Shown: positions 18,075-27,826 of the stretch, piece after piece
Numbering within the stretch: position 1 is the stretch's first letter
Layout: every line of letters starts with the position of its first letter
Assembly (NCBI GenBank): GCA_002336975.1
Contig: DDFA01000021.1
Location: 1 to 55,788, forward strand
From: Phyllobacteriaceae bacterium UBA1940
Lineage (GTDB): Bacteria; Pseudomonadota; Alphaproteobacteria; Rhizobiales; Rhizobiaceae
Direction: 5' to 3'
DNA length: 55,788 nt
The notes under the pieces: generated by a model
What the model saw: only the letters and a program-made list of their open reading frames with translations
The model's database searches: none
Told to the model about the DNA's origin: nothing
Program-made: the position numbers and the translations under genes

Positions 18075-19355
18075 ATGGAACTCTGGATTCTCTTCGGCAC
18101 CTTCGTCACCCTGATGCTGATCGGCACGCCGATCGCGTTCTGCCTCGGCGTCGCGGCCTTCGCCACCGTCGCCTATATGGGCCTGCCGCCGCTGGTGGTG
18201 TTCCAGCAGCTCAATTCAGGCATGAGCGTGTTCTCGCTGCTGGCGATCCCCTTCTTCATCTATTCCGGCGACCTGATGGTGCGCGGCGGCATCGCCCAGC
18301 GCATCGTCGCCTTCGCTGCGTCGCTGGTCGGCCATGTGCGCGGCGGCCTGGGGCAGGTCAACATCGTCACCGCGACGCTGTTCGGCGGCATTTCTGGCTC
18401 GGCGGTCGCCGAGGCCGCCGCCGTGGGCGGGCTGATGATCCCGCAGATGAAGGCGCGCGGCTATGGCGCCGACTACGCCGTCAACGTCACTTCGATGGCG
18501 GCGCTGATCGCGCTGCTGCTGCCGCCGTCGCACAACATGATCATCTATTCGATCTCGGCCGGCGGAAAGATCTCGATCGCCGACCTGTTCACCGCCGGCG
18601 TCATCCCGGGCCTGTTGCTGGCCGGTTCGCTGATGACCGCGGCCTATTTCGTCGCCCGCAAGCGTGGCTATCCGACTGAGCTGTTTCCAGGCTTCGCCGC
18701 GGTGGCGCAGCTGTTTGCCGTGGCTATTCCCGGCCTGCTGCTGATCGCGATCATATTCGGCGGGGTGCGCTCGGGCGTGTTCACCGCCACCGAAAGCTCG
18801 TGCATCGCGGTGCTCTACGCCCTGCTGGTGACGCTTCTGGTTTATCGCCAGATGAGCTGGGAGGATTTCGTCCACTCGACGATGGGCGCGGTGCGCACCA
18901 CCGCGATGGTGCTGCTGATCATCGGCACGGCGGCCGCCTTCTCCTGGCTGATGGCGTTCCTGCGGGTGCCCGCCGCGCTGGTCGCGTGGATGCAGACGAT
19001 TTCAGAAAATCCCATCATCATCCTCCTGTTGCTCAATGTCATCATGCTGCTGCTCGGCACGTTCATGGACATGGGGCCGACCATCATCATCACCACGCCG
19101 ATCTTCCTGCCGATCGCGCAGGCCTACGGCATCGACCCGGTGCATTTCGGCGTCATCATGATCCTCAACTACGGCATCGGCCTGAACACGCCGCCGGTGG
19201 GCGGGGTGCAGTTCGTGGCGTGCGCGGTCGGAAAGATCTCGGTGTGGGAGGCGATGCGGTCGATCTGGCCGTTCTACGGCGCCGGCATCGTGGTGCTCGG
19301 CCTTGTGACCTATATCCCGGCATTGTCATTGTGGCTGCCGGGCGTGTTCAAGTAA
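18075..19355 (+). CDS. TRAP transporter large permease (DctM family)
   Basis: This 426-residue, highly hydrophobic protein carries the sodium-coupled translocation pathway of the TRAP transporter. Family hallmarks include IPFFIYSGDLMVRGGIAQRI, the GGISGSAVAEAAAVGGLMIPQMKARGY block, then LLPPSHNMIIYS, GVFTATESS, FMDMGPTIIITTPIFLPI and NYGIGLNTPPVGGVQF. It starts 2 bp after dctQ and is followed 47 bp later by kduI on the same strand. Together with the DctP and DctQ proteins it should import uronate-type acids across the inner membrane. Confidence 0.95.
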   Translation: MELWILFGTFVTLMLIGTPIAFCLGVAAFATVAYMGLPPLVVFQQLNSGMSVFSLLAIPFFIYSGDLMVRGGIAQRIVAFAASLVGHVRGGLGQVNIVTATLFGGISGSAVAEAAAVGGLMIPQMKARGYGADYAVNVTSMAALIALLLPPSHNMIIYSISAGGKISIADLFTAGVIPGLLLAGSLMTAAYFVARKRGYPTELFPGFAAVAQLFAVAIPGLLLIAIIFGGVRSGVFTATESSCIAVLYALLVTLLVYRQMSWEDFVHSTMGAVRTTAMVLLIIGTAAAFSWLMAFLRVPAALVAWMQTISENPIIILLLLNVIMLLLGTFMDMGPTIIITTPIFLPIAQAYGIDPVHFGVIMILNYGIGLNTPPVGGVQFVACAVGKISVWEAMRSIWPFYGAGIVVLGLVTYIPALSLWLPGVFK

Positions 19356-19402
19356 GGCGTCGACGCCTCGACACACGAACCGACAACAGAACTGGAAATG
19401 AC

Positions 19403-20239
19403 ATGCGAACCGAGACCAGACAAGCGATCGATCCGGCCACGGCGGCGTCGTTCGGCACCGAACGGCTGCGCCGGGAATTCCTGATCGAGGGGCTGTTCGC
19501 GCCGGACCGGATCTCGCTGACCTATTCGCATCTCGACCGGCTGGTCGTCGGCGGCGCGACGCCGGTGAAAGGCGCGCTCAAGCTCGAACCGATCAAGGCG
19601 ACGGGCACGCCTTCGTTTCTGGATCGGCGCGAACTGGTGGCGGTGAATGTCGGCGGCGCGGGCGTGATTTCGGTCGGCGGCAAGGACTATCGGCTCGACC
19701 ATCGCGACATGCTCTATGTCGGCAAGGGCGCGGGCGAGGTCAGCTTCGCCAGCGACGACGCGGCGACGCCGGCGAAGTTCTACCTGCTGTCGGCGCCGGC
19801 GCACCACGCCTACGAGACGCGGCTGGTGAAGATCGGCGACGCCAGGCGGATCGACCTCGGCGCGCAGGCGACCTCGAACGAACGTTCGATCTACCAGTTC
19901 ATCCACCCCGCGGTGATGGAGACCTGCCAGCTGGTGGTCGGCATGACGGTGCTGGCGCCGGGATCGGTGTGGAACACCATGCCGTGCCATGTGCACGACC
20001 GGCGCTCGGAAGCCTACCTCTATTTCGCGCTGCCGCAGGACGCGCGCGTCTTCCACTTCATGGGCGAGCCGTCGGAGACCCGCCATCTGGTGGTAAAGAA
20101 CGAAGAGGCGATCCTGTCGCCCGGCTGGTCGATCCATTCGGGCGCGGGCACGTCGAACTATTCCTTCATCTGGGCGATGGCCGGCGACAATGTCGACTAT
20201 ACCGATGTCGACCCGGTGGCGATGGGCGACCTGCGATGA
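19403..20239 (+). CDS. kduI: 5-dehydro-4-deoxy-D-glucuronate isomerase
   Basis: This 278-residue double cupin isomerises 5-keto-4-deoxyuronate (DKI) to 2,5-diketo-3-deoxygluconate in pectin breakdown. It begins RQAIDPATAASFGTERLRREFLIEGLF, which is characteristic of KduI. Zinc ligands are visible in MPCHVHDRRSEAYLYF (the H-x-H and E set) and in SPGWSIHSGAGTSNYSFIW (His). The length is as expected. ATG 19403 is used, and the stop overlaps the ATG of kduD by 4 bp. It acts directly upstream of KduD and, by context, downstream of the KdgF-like cupin encoded two genes later. Confidence 0.95.
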   Translation: MRTETRQAIDPATAASFGTERLRREFLIEGLFAPDRISLTYSHLDRLVVGGATPVKGALKLEPIKATGTPSFLDRRELVAVNVGGAGVISVGGKDYRLDHRDMLYVGKGAGEVSFASDDAATPAKFYLLSAPAHHAYETRLVKIGDARRIDLGAQATSNERSIYQFIHPAVMETCQLVVGMTVLAPGSVWNTMPCHVHDRRSEAYLYFALPQDARVFHFMGEPSETRHLVVKNEEAILSPGWSIHSGAGTSNYSFIWAMAGDNVDYTDVDPVAMGDLR

Positions 20240-20994
20240 GCGGGCCGTTCGACCTCACCGGCAAGCGCGCCATGGTGACCGGGGCCAATACCGGCATCGG
20301 GCAAGCCATCGCCCTGTCGCTGGCGCGGGCCGGCGCCGAGGTTCTGGCGGTCGGCCGCTCGTCGATGGACGAGACGCTGCGGCGGATCGAAGCGGCGGGC
20401 GGCAAGGCGACCGCGATCAAGGCCGATCTCGGCAAGACGAAAACGGTCGCGGCGATGCTCGACGACGCCTGGGCCGGACATGGACCGATCGACATCCTGG
20501 TCAACAATGCCGGCATCATCCGCCGCGCCGATGCGACCAACTTTTCCGAAGCCGACTGGGACGACGTCATCGACATCAACCTGAAGAGCGTGTTCCTGCT
20601 GTGCCAGGCGCTGGCGCGGCAGGCATTCGCCGCCGGACGCCCGGCGAAGATCGTCAACGTCGCCTCGCTGCTGTCGTTCCAGGGCGGCATCCGGGTCGCG
20701 TCCTACACCGCCTCGAAGAGCGGCGTCGCCGGCCTGACCAAACTGCTGGCGAACGAGTGGGCGGCGCGCGGCGTCAATGTCAATGCGATCGCGCCGGGCT
20801 ATATCGTCTCGAACAATACCGAGGCGCTGCGCGCCGATCCCGAACGCTCGACCGACATCCTCAAGCGCATCCCGGCCGGCCGCTGGGGCGACCCGTCGGA
20901 CATCGGCGGCGCGGCGGTCTTCCTGGCGAGCGACGCCGCCAACTACGTCCACGGCGCGATCCTGCCGGTCGATGGCGGCTGGCTCGGCCGATGA
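20236..20994 (+). CDS. kduD: 2-dehydro-3-deoxy-D-gluconate 5-dehydrogenase
   Basis: This 252-residue classical SDR reduces 2,5-diketo-3-deoxygluconate to 2-keto-3-deoxygluconate (KDG). The cofactor motif is TGANTGIG, followed by NNAG, the catalytic serine in VNVASLLSFQGGIRV and YTASK. The FQGGIRVASYTASKSGV and APGYIVSNNTEALR blocks are characteristic of KduD rather than other SDRs. It overlaps kduI upstream and the KdgF-like cupin gene downstream by 4 bp each, so all three are translated as a coupled set. KDG kinase and aldolase are not in the window. Confidence 0.93.
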   Translation: MSGPFDLTGKRAMVTGANTGIGQAIALSLARAGAEVLAVGRSSMDETLRRIEAAGGKATAIKADLGKTKTVAAMLDDAWAGHGPIDILVNNAGIIRRADATNFSEADWDDVIDINLKSVFLLCQALARQAFAAGRPAKIVNVASLLSFQGGIRVASYTASKSGVAGLTKLLANEWAARGVNVNAIAPGYIVSNNTEALRADPERSTDILKRIPAGRWGDPSDIGGAAVFLASDAANYVHGAILPVDGGWLGR

Positions 20995-21347
20995 CGAAAC
21001 AGGACGCCGGCATGGCCGCGAACCGCAATTTCATCCGCCCGGCGGACGCAGACTGGACTGCGACCGAACCCGGCGTGAAGCGCCGCATCCTCGCCTATGA
21101 TGACGCCCTGATGCTGGTCGAGGTCAGGTTCGACAAGGGCGCGGTCGGGGCGCTGCACCGGCACCCGCACGTGCAGGCGAGCTATGTCGCGCAAGGCTCG
21201 TTCGAGGTGACGGTGTCCGGCGTGACCGAGCGGCTGACCAAGGGCCAGAGTTTTGTCGCGCCGTCGAACGAATGGCACGGCGTGACGGCGCTGGAAGAGA
21301 GCGTGCTGATCGACAGTTTTGCGCCGATGCGCGCCGAGTTCCTGTAG
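20991..21347 (+). CDS. kdgF: KdgF-like cupin, unsaturated uronate ring-opening enzyme
   Basis: This 118-residue single cupin has the metal set in GALHRHPHVQASYVAQGSFEV (H-x-H and downstream Gln) and a second half with GQSFVAPSNEWHGVTALEES (His). The pattern and the C-terminal DSFAPMRAEF match KdgF, which converts 4,5-unsaturated monouronates to the linear ketonized sugar used by KduI. The immediate overlap with kduD and the presence of kduI support this function. It ends 18 bp before the convergent hydrolase gene, with no obvious terminator. The KdgF name is inference from motif plus context. Confidence 0.8.
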   Translation: MTKQDAGMAANRNFIRPADADWTATEPGVKRRILAYDDALMLVEVRFDKGAVGALHRHPHVQASYVAQGSFEVTVSGVTERLTKGQSFVAPSNEWHGVTALEESVLIDSFAPMRAEFL

Positions 21348-21365
21348 AATAAGACGCGTCGCGCT

Positions 21366-22196
21366 TTATGCTTCCACCAGCGTTCGCGTCAGCGGATGGC
21401 GCGCGTCGGTCAGCCCTTCGAGGATGTTGAAATGGTGGCGGTCGGGCTCCTCGATGGCCGCCGTTTCCGAGCCCAGCCCCTTCCAGATCGACGCCAGCAG
21501 CGCATTCTGGCGCACGAACTCCGAGCGCTCGCCGCCACCGACCCAGCAGGTGAGGCGGGCGCCGTCCATCGGCCGCAGCAGCGCCGGGCTTTCGCGATCA
21601 GCCTCGTCCTCGTCAAGCTTCAGCGTCGCGTTCATGGCGGTGCGCAGCAAGGGCCGCAGATCGTGCACGCCGGAGATCGACACGACATGGCGGATGCGAC
21701 GGCGCAGCGTCGCGTCGAGGGGCGAGGTTTGGCTGACCATGCGGCTGACCAGATGGCCGCCCGCCGAATGGCCTGCCAGCAGGATCGGACCTGACACTTC
21801 ATGAGACGCCGCCTCGATGGCGCGGCCGATCTCGTCGGTGATGCCAGCGATGCGAATGTCGGGGGCGAGCGTGTAGGACGGCATCGCCACGGCATAGCCA
21901 TGCGCCAGTGGGCCGGCGGCATAGTGCGACCAGAAACTCTTGTCGAGCCGCATCCAGAAGCCGCCATGGACAAAGACGGCGAGACCGCGCGGCGCGCCGT
22001 CAGGCAGGAAGAGGTCGAACCGATTGCGCGCCCGGTCGCCATAGGCGATGTCGAGGCGGGCCCGGCCGGCGGACGTCAGCAGTTCGCGCGCCTGCCTCGC
22101 GGGCTCCACCCAGGCCTGCGGCCAGCGATCGCCGCCTGGAATGTTGACGCCGTTGGCATAGGCGTCGTCCCAATCCTCGATCCGCTGCAAGAACAT
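21366..22196 (-). CDS. Alpha/beta hydrolase, kynurenine formamidase-like
   Basis: This 276-residue alpha/beta hydrolase has the oxyanion motif VFVHGGFWMRLDKSFWSHYA and the nucleophile elbow GHSAGGH. A likely Asp is in the C-terminal third and a probable catalytic His in EEPDRHHFNILEGL. The HGG-F/Y-W signature with SYTLAPDIRIAGITDEI resembles the arylformamidase (AFMID-type) group that cleaves N-formylkynurenine. This fits the divergent operon, which encodes tryptophan dioxygenase. ATG 22196 has GAGGGGAAAG; the upstream frame to 22241 is less likely. The classical bacterial KynB is a different, metal-dependent fold, so this would be a functional replacement. Substrate is inferred, not proven. 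Confidence 0.8.
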   Translation of the reverse strand: MFLQRIEDWDDAYANGVNIPGGDRWPQAWVEPARQARELLTSAGRARLDIAYGDRARNRFDLFLPDGAPRGLAVFVHGGFWMRLDKSFWSHYAAGPLAHGYAVAMPSYTLAPDIRIAGITDEIGRAIEAASHEVSGPILLAGHSAGGHLVSRMVSQTSPLDATLRRRIRHVVSISGVHDLRPLLRTAMNATLKLDEDEADRESPALLRPMDGARLTCWVGGGERSEFVRQNALLASIWKGLGSETAAIEEPDRHHFNILEGLTDARHPLTRTLVEA

Positions 22197-22282
22197 CTCT
22201 TTCCCCTCGTCGCGGCCAGCCGCATGTGCCGCGCCCGACAAACTGCCGTCGCGACGACCACCAGTAAAGCGGCTTCCGGCGT

Positions 22283-22314
22283 TATTTCAAGTATGAAATT
22301 TTAGGATTGAAATA
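22283..22314. promoter_or_regulatory. Nested inverted repeats, probable MarR operator of the aminobenzoate operon
   Basis: In the 161-bp divergent gap, TATTTCAA (22283-22290) and TTGAAATA (22307-22314) form a perfect 8-bp inverted repeat. Nested in it, ATTTCA (22284-22289) and TGAAAT (22294-22299) form a 6-4-6 dyad, a typical MarR site size. The AT-rich stretch is unlike the surrounding GC-rich DNA. The MarR gene three places downstream is the likely binder; this is inference. Confidence 0.6.
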
Positions 22315-22357
22315 TGCAACAACCCGTGCAAACCTTCGATCAGGGAGGATTGCAGGC

Positions 22358-24646
22358 ATGAAAGTCGCGGTTCTGGGCGGCGGCCCGGCGGGTCTCTATT
22401 TCGCCATCTCGATGAAATTGCGCGATCCCGGCCACGAGGTCCTGGTGATCGAGCGCAACCGCGCCGACGACACATTTGGCTGGGGCGTGGTGCTGTCCGA
22501 CGAGACGCTCGACAATCTTGCCGAAAACGACGCCAGGAGCGCCGCCGCCATCCGCGAGCACTTCGCCTATTGGGACGACATCGCCGTCTACTACCGGGGC
22601 ACGCGCACGCTTTCGACCGGACACGGTTTTTGCGGCATCGGCCGCAAGATGCTGCTGCAACTTCTGCAAGAGCGCGCCATCGAACTGGGCGTCGACGTCC
22701 GGTTCTCGACCGAAGCGGAGCCTGTCGAAGACTATATGCGCGACTACGACCTGGTGGTCGCCGCCGACGGGCTGAACTCCAAATCCCGCGCCGCTTTCGC
22801 CGACGTGTTCAAGCCCGACATCGAAATCCGCAAATGCAAGTTCGTCTGGCTGGGCACCCACCAGAAATTCGACGACGCCTTCACCTTCATCTTCGAGCAA
22901 ACCGAACATGGCTGGGTCTGGGCCCACGCCTACCAGTTCGACGCCGACACCGCGACGTTCATCGTCGAATGCGATCCCGACACCTGGGAAAAGTTCGGCT
23001 TCGGCGAGATGAGCCAGCAGCAATCGATCAAGGTCTGCGAGGAGATCTTCAAGGACTATCTCGGCGGCCATTCGCTGATGACCAACGCAAATCACATCCG
23101 CGGTTCGGCATGGATCAATTTCCCGCGCGTGCTGTGCGAGCGCTGGTCCTACAAGAACCTGGCGCTGATGGGCGACGCGGCGGCAAGCGCGCATTTCTCC
23201 ATCGGCTCGGGCTCCAAGCTGGCCCTGGAAAGCGCCATCGCGCTGGCCGACTATGTGCATTCGGAGCCGACGCTGGCCAAGGCGTTCGAGCTTTACGAGG
23301 ACGCGCGCCGCGTCGAGGTGCTGAAGCTGCAATCGGCGGCCCGCAATTCGCTGGAATGGTTCGAGGACGTCGAACGCTATCTCGACCTCGATCCGGTGCA
23401 GTTCAACTATTCGCTGTTGACCCGCTCGCAGCGCATCAGCCACGAGAACCTGCGGCTGCGCGACCCCAAATGGATGGCGGGCGCGGAAACCTGGTTCCAG
23501 CGCCAGGCCGGCGGCGACGGGGCGCGCGCGCCGATGTTTGCGCCCTACCGCCTGCGCGGCATGGAACTGAAAAACCGCGTCGTGGTGTCGCCGATGGCGC
23601 AGTACAGCGCCATCGACGGCACGCCGACCGACTGGCATCTGGTGCATTACGGCGAGCGCGCCAAGGGCGGCGCCGGGCTGGTCGTGGTCGAGATGACCTG
23701 CATCAGTCCCGAGGGCCGCATCACGCCCGGCTGTCCCGGCCTTTATGCGCCCGAACACGAAACCGCATGGAAGCGCATCGTCGATTTCGTGCATCGCGAA
23801 ACGACGGCGAAGATCTCCTGCCAGATCGGCCATTCGGGCGCGAAAGGGTCGACCCGGGTCGGCTGGGAAGAAGACAACGCGCCGCTGCCGCACGGCAACT
23901 GGCCGGTGATGTCGGCCTCCGACGTTCCATGGTCGCCCGCCAACCAGACGCCGCATGCGATGACGCGCGCCGACATGGAGCGGGTGCGCGACCAGTTCGT
24001 CGCCTCGGCGCAGATGGCGGACCGCGCCGGCTTCGACATGTTCGAACTGCACATGGCGCACGGCTATCTGCTGTCGTCGTTCATCTCGCCGATGCAGAAC
24101 AAGCGCGTCGACGCCTATGGCGGCTCGCTGGAAAACCGGATGCGCTTTCCGCTCGAAGTCTATCATGCGGTGCGCGCGGCGGTGTCGCCGGACAATCCGA
24201 TCTCGGTGCGTATTTCGGCCAATGACTGGGTCGGCGAGCGCGGCGTGACGCCGCCCGAGGCGGTCGAAATCGCCCGGATGCTGCAGGAGGCGGGCGTCGA
24301 CATTTGCGACGTGTCGGCCGGGCAGACCTCGATCGAGGCGAAACCCGTCTATGGCAGGATGTTCCAGACGCCGTTCTCGGACCGCATCCGAAACGAGACC
24401 GGCATGGCGACGATGGCGGTCGGCAACATCACCGAGCCGGACCACGTCAATTCGATCCTGATGGCCGGCCGGGCCGATCTCGTCTGCCTCGCCCGGCCGC
24501 ATCTGGCCGATCCGTTGTGGACGCTGCACGCGGCGGTGACGCTGGGCGACCGGCAGGTCGACTGGCCGAAGCAATACTGGCCCGGCCGCGACCAGGCCTA
24601 CAGGCTGGCGGAACGGGCGGCCGAACAGTTGACGGGGAAGGTATGA
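22358..24646 (+). CDS. 2-aminobenzoyl-CoA (anthraniloyl-CoA) monooxygenase/reductase
   Basis: This 762-residue two-domain flavoenzyme hydroxylates and then reduces 2-aminobenzoyl-CoA in aerobic anthranilate breakdown. Residues 1 to about 380 are a FAD aromatic hydroxylase like salicylyl-CoA 5-hydroxylase, with the GxGxxG motif in [16 protein letters not shown] and FAD-binding [18 protein letters not shown]. Residues from about 395 are an Old Yellow Enzyme domain ([74 protein letters not shown]). The length and domain order match the known fused enzyme. ATG 22358 has AGGGAGG. The stop overlaps the next gene by 4 bp. A related salicylyl-CoA activity cannot be excluded, but the neighbours favour anthranilate. 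Confidence 0.92.
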   Translation: MKVAVLGGGPAGLYFAISMKLRDPGHEVLVIERNRADDTFGWGVVLSDETLDNLAENDARSAAAIREHFAYWDDIAVYYRGTRTLSTGHGFCGIGRKMLLQLLQERAIELGVDVRFSTEAEPVEDYMRDYDLVVAADGLNSKSRAAFADVFKPDIEIRKCKFVWLGTHQKFDDAFTFIFEQTEHGWVWAHAYQFDADTATFIVECDPDTWEKFGFGEMSQQQSIKVCEEIFKDYLGGHSLMTNANHIRGSAWINFPRVLCERWSYKNLALMGDAAASAHFSIGSGSKLALESAIALADYVHSEPTLAKAFELYEDARRVEVLKLQSAARNSLEWFEDVERYLDLDPVQFNYSLLTRSQRISHENLRLRDPKWMAGAETWFQRQAGGDGARAPMFAPYRLRGMELKNRVVVSPMAQYSAIDGTPTDWHLVHYGERAKGGAGLVVVEMTCISPEGRITPGCPGLYAPEHETAWKRIVDFVHRETTAKISCQIGHSGAKGSTRVGWEEDNAPLPHGNWPVMSASDVPWSPANQTPHAMTRADMERVRDQFVASAQMADRAGFDMFELHMAHGYLLSSFISPMQNKRVDAYGGSLENRMRFPLEVYHAVRAAVSPDNPISVRISANDWVGERGVTPPEAVEIARMLQEAGVDICDVSAGQTSIEAKPVYGRMFQTPFSDRIRNETGMATMAVGNITEPDHVNSILMAGRADLVCLARPHLADPLWTLHAAVTLGDRQVDWPKQYWPGRDQAYRLAERAAEQLTGKV

Positions 24647-25401
24647 GGATTTCAGGTTCGCACGCGCTGGTGACGGGCGGCGGAACCGGCGTTGGCCGGG
24701 CGATCGCCGAGACGCTGGCGAAGGCCGGCGCGACGGTGACGATCTGCGGCCGCCGGCGCGAACCGCTGGACGCGGCAGCCGCGGCAAATCCGAACATATT
24801 CGTCGAACTGGCCGACGTGACAAACGAAGCGTCGGTCGAACAGCTCTACAAGCGGGCCGAGGCGGCGCGCGGTCCGTTCTCGATCGTCGTCGCCAATGCC
24901 GGCGTCGCGGAGAGCGCGCCGGCGCACAAGACGACGCTTGCGCAGTGGAACCGGATCATCGCCATCAACCTGACTGGCGCGTTCCTGACCGTGCGCCCGG
25001 CGCTCGCCGGCATGGCCAAGCGCGGCGAAGGGCGGATCGTCTTCGTCGCCTCGATCGCCGGCCTTGTGGGCGGCGCCTATATCGCGCCCTACGTCGCCTC
25101 CAAGCACGGCGTCGTCGGCCTGGCCAGATCGCTGGCGATCGAACTCGCCAGGACCGGGGTGACCTCGAATGCGGTGTGTCCGGGCTTTGTCGAGACCGAA
25201 ATGCTGCAGCAATCCGTCGACAACATCGTCGCCAAGACCGGCCGCTCCGCCGAGGAGGCGCGCGCCAGCCTTGTCGCCGGCAATCCACAAGGCCGCTTCA
25301 TCCAGCCGGACGAGGTCGCCGACGCGGTGCTTTGGCTGTGCGGCGACAACGCCAGGTCGGTCAACGGCCAGGCGATCGCGCTTTCGGGAGGCATGCCATG
25401 A
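24643..25401 (+). CDS. SDR dehydrogenase, probable 3-hydroxyacyl-CoA step of the aminobenzoate route
   Basis: This 252-residue classical SDR has TGGGTGVG, then a CGRRREP loop after beta-2 that suggests NADP use. NAG follows, with the catalytic serine in [16 protein letters not shown] and YVASK. It ends LSGGMP. Its ATG overlaps the upstream monooxygenase stop and its stop overlaps the marR start, both by 4 bp. In this operon it most likely oxidises a hydroxyacyl-CoA or alicyclic hydroxy intermediate after ring reduction. The substrate is inferred from context only, since SDRs of this kind are diverse. Confidence 0.82.
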   Translation: MRISGSHALVTGGGTGVGRAIAETLAKAGATVTICGRRREPLDAAAAANPNIFVELADVTNEASVEQLYKRAEAARGPFSIVVANAGVAESAPAHKTTLAQWNRIIAINLTGAFLTVRPALAGMAKRGEGRIVFVASIAGLVGGAYIAPYVASKHGVVGLARSLAIELARTGVTSNAVCPGFVETEMLQQSVDNIVAKTGRSAEEARASLVAGNPQGRFIQPDEVADAVLWLCGDNARSVNGQAIALSGGMP

Positions 25402-25867
25402 CGGCGAAGCTGGCCGAAACACCAGGAGCCGAAACGTCGAAGGACCGGCTGCGGCTGTGGGTGCGGCTGCTGCGCGCGGCGCGGGTGATCGAAGGCGAAT
25501 TGCGGCTGCGGCTGATCAGCCAGTACAAGACCACCCTGCCCCGGTTCGACGTGATGGCGGCACTCTACCGCCAGCCCGAGGGCATGCTGATGAGCGACCT
25601 GTCGCGCTTCCTGCTGGTCTCCAACGGCAATGTCACCGGCATTGTCGACCGGCTGGTCGATGACGGTTTTGTCCAGCGCTCGCGCCGCGACGGCGACCGG
25701 CGCACCTCGATGGTCAAGCTGACGGATGCTGGGCAGACATCGTTCCGCGACATGGCGGCGGCGCATGAAGGCTGGGTCGACGAACTGCTGCACAGCGTCT
25801 CGGCGGCCGACGCCGACGCGCTGGCAGGCATGCTGAAATCGTTCCGCAGCGAATGGGAGGACCATCA

Positions 25868-25871
<4 letters not shown>
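25398..25871 (+). CDS. MarR-family transcriptional regulator
   Basis: This 157-residue regulator has the MarR winged helix: [48 protein letters not shown], with the wing [19 protein letters not shown] containing the conserved DGDRR. MarR regulators of aromatic CoA pathways usually bind the CoA ester and release DNA. This one lies inside the operon it probably controls, overlapping both neighbours, so its level would follow operon output. The candidate operator is the nested dyad at 22283-22314. The ligand, probably 2-aminobenzoyl-CoA, is inferred. Confidence 0.9.
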
Positions 25872-26679
<808 letters not shown>

Positions 26680-26680
<1 letters not shown>

Positions 26681-27825
26681 TGACGGACCGTTCCTTCCTC
26701 GCCTGGCCGTTCTTCGACGATCGCCACCGCGAGCACGCGGCGCGGCTGGAGGCGTGGTGCGAGGCCAACCTGCCGGTCGGCCATGACGATGTCGACCTGG
26801 CCTGCCGCGAACTCGTCGCGGCGCTGGGCGACGGCGGCTGGCTGCGCGCCACCGCGGTCGACCCCGACAAGCCCGGCGCGATCGACGTGCGCACCCTGTG
26901 CATCACCCGCGAGACCCTGGCCCGCCATGACGGGCTGGCCGATTTCGCCTTCGCCATGCAGGGGCTGGGGACGGGGTCGATCTCGTTCTTCGGCTCGCAC
27001 CAGCAGCGGCAATGGCTGAAGAAGACCCGCGCCGGCAAGGCGTTGTCGGCGTTCGCGCTGTCGGAGCCGCGCTCCGGCTCCGACGTCGCCAATATGGAAA
27101 TGCAAGCGGTGCGCGACGGCGGCGACTATGTGCTGACCGGCGAAAAGACCTGGATATCGAACGGCGGCATCGCCGACGTCTACTGCGTCTTCGCGCGCAC
27201 CGGCGACGGACCGGGCGCCAAGGGGATTTCGGCCTTTGTCGTGCCCGCCGACGCGCCGGGCCTGCGGGTCGCCGAACGCATCGAGGTGATCGCGCCGCAT
27301 CCGCTGGCGCGGCTGTCGTTTGACGGCGTGCGCGTGCCGGCGTCGGCGATGATCGGCGAGAGCGGCCAGGGCTTTCGCATCGCCATGACGGTGCTGGACG
27401 TGTTCCGCTCGACCGTCGGCGCCGCCGCGCTCGGCTTTGCCCGTCGCGCGCTCGACGAGACGGTGGCGCGGGTGCGCGACCGGAAACTGTTCGGCGCGCC
27501 GCTGTTCGACCTGCAGATGGTGCAGGGCCACATCGCCGAGATGGCGCTCGACGTCGATGCGGCGGCGCTGCTGGTCTACCGCGCCGCCTGGACCAAGGAC
27601 ATGGGCGCGGCGCGGGTCACCCGCGAGGCGGCGATGGCCAAGCTCTACGCCACCGACAAGGCGCAGGACGTGATCGACAGGGCCGTGCAACTGCATGGCG
27701 GCGACGGGGTTCGCAAAGGCCATATCGTCGAGAGCCTTTACCGTGAAATCCGCGCGCTGCGCATCTACGAAGGCGCGTCCGACGTGCAGAAGGTGGTGAT
27801 CGCGCGACAGGTGATGGGAGCCTAA
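26680..27825 (+). CDS. Acyl-CoA dehydrogenase
   Basis: This 381-residue flavoprotein dehydrogenates CoA thioesters at the alpha-beta bond. Family motifs are [19 protein letters not shown] with [16 protein letters not shown] (FAD and substrate binding), and near the C-terminus [41 protein letters not shown]. The glutamate in IYEGASD is the expected catalytic base. It begins in a TGATG overlap with the hydratase stop and is followed 1 bp later by the ligase gene. It presumably acts on an alicyclic acyl-CoA after the monooxygenase/reductase step. Confidence 0.92.
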
Positions 27826-27826
27826 C

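Noticed and set aside
22340..24823. 827-residue open frame on the - strand opposite the monooxygenase gene
   Set aside because: It is an antisense shadow: Arg/His/Asp-rich with no recognisable domain, caused by GC-rich third positions. The + strand protein is a clear known enzyme.
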